A stretch of DNA of 18,763 nt, taken from the NCBI GenBank assembly GCA_023807065.1, contig JAJJLU010000788.1, forward strand, positions 1 to 18,763, given 5' to 3'. The notes under the pieces were generated by a model, which worked only from the letters and a program-made list of their open reading frames with translations, was not told the DNA's origin and made no database searches. Made by a program: the position numbers and the translations under genes. Within the stretch, counting starts at the first letter, position 1. Each line of letters begins with the position of its first letter. Below are positions 16,306 to 18,763 of the stretch, piece by piece. This stretch comes from Isotricha intestinalis (taxonomy: Eukaryota > Ciliophora > Litostomatea > Vestibuliferida > Isotrichidae).

Positions 16306-16797
16306 TTAATCAAATTTATTTAAAGGAATTGTCTCATCATCGAAATTAGTTTCTTCAAGTTTTTTCTTTTCATCTTCTTTTAAATTATCTTTTGAAATTT
16401 GATTATTAATTCTATTATGATCACAAATAGATAGAATTAAATATAATATAAATCCAATCCATAAAAAAGTTTGATAACCAATAAATTTAATTTCTTTTTT
16501 GATTATTAAAGTCATATCATAAGTAATAGCAATTACAAATAAAAAAATAGTGAAAAACATTAAAAATAAATTTATTGAATATGTGAAATTATATTTTAAC
16601 TTTTTTAAACAAATCATTATTATTTTTAATAAAAACCATAAAGTATTAAATAAAAATATTATTATCCATAATGATAGATATAATTTTTGATATTTTTCTA
16701 AAGTTTTTATATTTCTTGTTGAAATACAAGAATAAAACAAAAAATTAAAATCATATAAAAAGTTCAATATTAAAATAAAATATACACAACATGACAT
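16306..16797 (-). CDS. Four-helix membrane protein, copy 2 (unknown family)
   Basis: A 163-residue protein. From residue 3 (CCVYF) to CDHN at the end of helix 4 it is identical to copy 1 at 3362-3883. Its N-terminus is two residues shorter (MSCC against MTSTCC). Its C-terminal tail is different in sequence but similar in character: acidic, Lys/Glu-rich, ending DDETIPLNKFD. The gene is convergent with the DMT-like gene at 15056-16207 (98 bases between stops), much as copy 1 sits downstream of the DMT-like gene at 1081-2145. Upstream DNA is unrelated to that of copy 1, so the two genes are probably regulated differently. Confidence 0.75.
   Translation of the reverse strand: MSCCVYFILILNFLYDFNFLFYSCISTRNIKTLEKYQKLYLSLWIIIFLFNTLWFLLKIIMICLKKLKYNFTYSINLFLMFFTIFLFVIAITYDMTLIIKKEIKFIGYQTFLWIGFILYLILSICDHNRINNQISKDNLKEDEKKKLEETNFDDETIPLNKFD
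16413..16793. repeat. 381-bp near-identical direct repeat, copy B
   Basis: Second copy of the segment at 3493-3873, in the same orientation, with one mismatch (16783). Both borders are abrupt. Synonymous sites are identical too, so the match reflects recent copying rather than protein constraint. Confidence 0.95.
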
Positions 16798-17060
16798 GTT
16801 TAAATAAATTAATAAAAAAATAATTTAAATAAAGAAATAAAAGATATAACTTTCAAATTTAAAGAATAAAAAAGATCTTTATATGATAATAATATATAAT
16901 ATAATACAATAATAAAATAAATAATTATTTTTATGTAAAAACTAATACTAAAAAATATAATTTAAATGTTATTTTACTTAAATGAAAAAAAATTATATAT
17001 TAATTAGATATATTATTTGTTGTTTTTCTCACTTTACCTTTTAAGAATAAATTGTTTTTA

Positions 17061-17421
17061 TCAAGAAACATTATTATTATTATTATCTTCAATTTGTATT
17101 CCTTCTTCTTCAATATTAATTTTTATTATAATTTATTTTCTTATTTGAGAATAAAACTTAATTGTTCATTTTTTGATTAGTCATTTTTTTAAAAATAGAA
17201 TAATTAACATAACTTTTTAGAAATCATAGAAAAATTAGATATAATTTTTTCAGAAAATCTTTTAATCTTTATCTTCAATTTAATGAGAATTTATATATTT
17301 ACATTGCATATATTTACTTTGTAAATTTATCAATTTTTCATTATCTTTTCCATTTAATTTAATTATATTTTGCAAACATTCTTGAGAATCATTTATTATA
17401 TTGATAATTGTAAACCTTTAG
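17061..17421 (-). pseudogene. Decayed coding fragments (unknown parent)
   Basis: One open stretch of about 47 codons (17280-17421, minus) reads INDSQECLQNIIKLNGKDNE and continues to YINSH and TAA. A second piece about 170 bases downstream reads NIEEEGIQIEDNNNNNVS and ends in TGA at 17061-17063. Neither has a start codon and the frames are not connected. Both look like the polar tail of a protein gone out of frame. Chance frames in AT-rich DNA are the alternative. Confidence 0.25.
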
Positions 17422-17432
17422 AAAAACAAATT

Positions 17433-17458
17433 AATAGATAATATCAATAGATAATATC
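17433..17458. repeat. 13-bp tandem direct repeat (two copies)
   Basis: The unit AATAGATAATATC occurs twice in a row, followed by the first three bases of a third copy. This is probably a replication-slippage product in non-coding DNA. Confidence 0.6.
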
Positions 17459-17776
17459 AATCAAATGGATCTTGAAACTAGTTTTAAAATGAAGAAATGA
17501 TTAATAAAGTTTAAAATTGATTTTAGACGCTTGAAAATATTTTTTTTCGAAAATTGTTTTTTAAGTGTGTTTTTTTGTTGAATTGTTGGAAGATAAAAGA
17601 AGGAATTTTTGACAGTAAATTATAAAATGTTGGTGGATAAAATAAGTTAAAGAATCAATTGGTGTATTTTTTAAAAAAAGGAAAAACTAATAAAATAAAT
17701 AAATAAAAATCATAAGAATAAATTTGTTTTAAATTAATAAATAAAATTAAATAAAAAAAAAACATATAAAATAATA

Positions 17777-18457
17777 TTATGATTTTTCCAAAACATAAAC
17801 AATTAAAGGCATAATATTTTCAGGCCAATTAGGATTAATAAAATGATGTATAATTTTAAATCCATTATTAATAAATAAATTAATATAAAAAATATCTAAT
17901 CTCTGCTTTGAAAAATCTTCTTTACTATATTCAAATTTTTTATTATGTTCACTATTATTATTATTATCTTCATAATAATAATTTTCTTTAATAACAATAA
18001 TTCCATTATCATTTAAATTATTTTTACATTTATTTAAAAAAGGAATTAAATCATTATCTTCTAAATTTTCTAAAGTCCATTGAATCCAAATTAAATCATA
18101 TTTCCTTTTAAATTCAAAATTTTCAATTCCACAACAAAAAATATTTTTAACTTTTTTATTATATTTAAATATTTCTTTAGTCTTATTAACGAATTTTTCA
18201 TCTTTTTCAAATAAATCAATTTCATTGAAAAAATTACATAAAACAAATTGAGTGACTCTTCCAATTCCACAAGCACAATCTAAAGCAGAATTATTATTTA
18301 ATTTTTTTGTTAATATTAATCCATTTAATAATTCATTTGAACATTTTATATCTGGTAAATTTGTGTCTTCCCATCCACCTAAAACACTTTCTAATGTTGC
18401 TTCTTTTTCTTCCCAATGTTTTTTACGAATTTTATACCAATCTTTCTCTGATTCCAT
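17777..18457 (-). CDS. NTMT1: Protein alpha-N-terminal methyltransferase (NTMT1 / METTL11A type)
   Basis: A 226-residue SAM-dependent methyltransferase, close to the roughly 223 residues usual for the family. The N-terminal signature WYKIRKKHWEEKEATLESVL, then GGWED (27-31) and DIKCSNELL (36-44), is the family's substrate-gate region. SAM motif I is ALDCACGIGR (58-67). YDLIWIQWTLENL (120-132) and NGIIVIKENYY (151-161) carry the characteristic WIQW and the K-E/D-N peptide-binding strand. The enzyme trimethylates the alpha-amino group of proteins beginning X-Pro-Lys after Met removal, in nucleus and cytosol. An Asn-rich insert (165-168) is local decoration. It is divergent from the kinase gene, whose start is about 90 bases away, so they may share a promoter region. 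Confidence 0.92.
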   Translation of the reverse strand: MESEKDWYKIRKKHWEEKEATLESVLGGWEDTNLPDIKCSNELLNGLILTKKLNNNSALDCACGIGRVTQFVLCNFFNEIDLFEKDEKFVNKTKEIFKYNKKVKNIFCCGIENFEFKRKYDLIWIQWTLENLEDNDLIPFLNKCKNNLNDNGIIVIKENYYYEDNNNNSEHNKKFEYSKEDFSKQRLDIFYINLFINNGFKIIHHFINPNWPENIMPLIVYVLEKS

Positions 18458-18545
18458 TTTTTTAAAAATTTATGTTTTTTATTTTTATGATTATTTTTTG
18501 ATTAATGTTTAATTTATTTTTTTATTTTGTATAAATATATTGAGA

Positions 18546-18763
18546 ATGAAAAAGATGGAAAATATTTGGAAAAAATATGATAAAATTGAAAAAATAGGTT
18601 CAAATCTTTATGCAGATGTATATAAAGGAAAAAGTAGATTAACTTCAGAATATGTTGCAATTAAAGAAATTAACAAAATGAGAATAAAAACAAATAAAGT
18701 AATTTTAAATGAGATTAAAATAATGGAAAAATTAAAATCAGAAAATTCAGTATTATTAATTGA
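18546..18763 (+). CDS. Protein kinase, N-terminal fragment cut by the window edge
   Basis: Seventy-two codons are visible, with the reading frame open to the last base. The start of a kinase domain is clear: YDKIEKIG, then DVYKGK (24-29), VAIKEI with the ATP-anchoring Lys (K40), and LNEIKIM with a candidate helix-C Glu (E56). The Gly-rich loop is weak: IGSNLYADVY keeps the first Gly, but the second and third positions are Asn and Ala. A reduced loop is seen in some active ULK-type kinases as well as in pseudokinases, and the catalytic HRD and DFG motifs lie outside the window. A second in-frame ATG at residue 4 is an alternative start. The substrate is unknown. Confidence 0.8.
   Translation, partial: MKKMENIWKKYDKIEKIGSNLYADVYKGKSRLTSEYVAIKEINKMRIKTNKVILNEIKIMEKLKSENSVLLI

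Larger units (their letters stand above)
16798..17776. other. Long AT-rich intergenic region with coding scraps
   Basis: Almost 1 kb without an intact gene. The first 200 bases are featureless. Positions 17061-17421 carry minus-strand scraps that read like protein (separate entry). A 13-bp direct repeat lies at 17433-17458. From about 17480 to 17700 the sequence has more G on the plus strand than its surroundings but no open frame. Confidence 0.5.

Noticed and set aside
194..18457. Use of a ciliate alternative genetic code.
   Set aside because: Recognised genes read through without in-frame TAA, TAG or TGA, use TAA or TGA as ends, and keep conserved Trp as TGG. TGA stops are followed closely by TAA, so they alone would not prove the point.
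1..18763. CRISPR arrays, insertion sequences, transposons or tRNA genes.
   Set aside because: I saw no spaced repeat arrays, transposase motifs, terminal inverted repeats or tRNA A/B boxes. The genome is clearly eukaryotic.

Overview
This window looks like the end of a macronuclear chromosome of a very AT-rich ciliate. The first 33 bases are a tandem C-rich repeat (unit CCCCAAT), and the first gene begins only about 160 bases inside it. Genes are compact, lie on both strands and are almost all uninterrupted. Most end in TAA; TGA ends two, and no recognisable gene is broken by TAA, TAG or TGA, so the standard code fits. Telomere type, base composition, near absence of introns and standard code together suggest a litostome (rumen/trichostome) ciliate. 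That assignment is inference from memory of such genomes, not a database result.

Layout. Positions 1-193: telomere and short subtelomere. 194-2145: a SWEET-type sugar transporter and a polytopic DMT-like membrane protein. 2313-3311: a tandem papain-like (LRAT/NlpC/PPPDE-like) protein. 3362-3883: a four-helix membrane protein on the minus strand. 4171-5445: a membrane-anchored pepsin-fold protein lacking both catalytic aspartates. 5746-6861: a membrane metallophosphoesterase. 7073-7927: a secreted Cys-rich, Asn-repeat surface protein. 8037-10532: a signal peptide, a leishmanolysin-like (M8) domain and a tubulin-tyrosine-ligase-like (TTLL) domain in one reading frame. 10625-11068: an island of higher GC with a possible small spliced gene and a possible structured RNA. 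11409-12686: a CAT/condensation-fold acyltransferase. 13109-13550: a broken coiled-coil gene. 13649-14926: a very basic protein. 15056-16207: a second DMT-like protein. 16306-16797: a near-identical second copy of the four-helix gene. 16798-17776: AT-rich DNA with decayed coding scraps. 17777-18457: an NTMT1-type protein N-terminal methyltransferase. 18546 to the end: the start of a protein kinase.

The strongest unusual signal is the M8-TTLL fusion. The peptidase domain keeps its zinc ligands but has Gln in place of the catalytic Glu, while the ligase domain keeps its catalytic residues. A signal peptide would place the ligase in the secretory pathway, where tubulin is not found. A second pseudo-peptidase (the pepsin-like protein) and a half-degenerate papain-like protein lie nearby. 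A second signal is a 381-bp segment at 3493-3873 and 16413-16793, identical apart from one silent difference and confined to the membrane core of a gene. Each copy lies downstream of one of two diverged DMT-like paralogues.

There is no operon structure. Apart from the paralogous pair, neighbouring genes do not obviously share a pathway; several encode membrane or secretory proteins.
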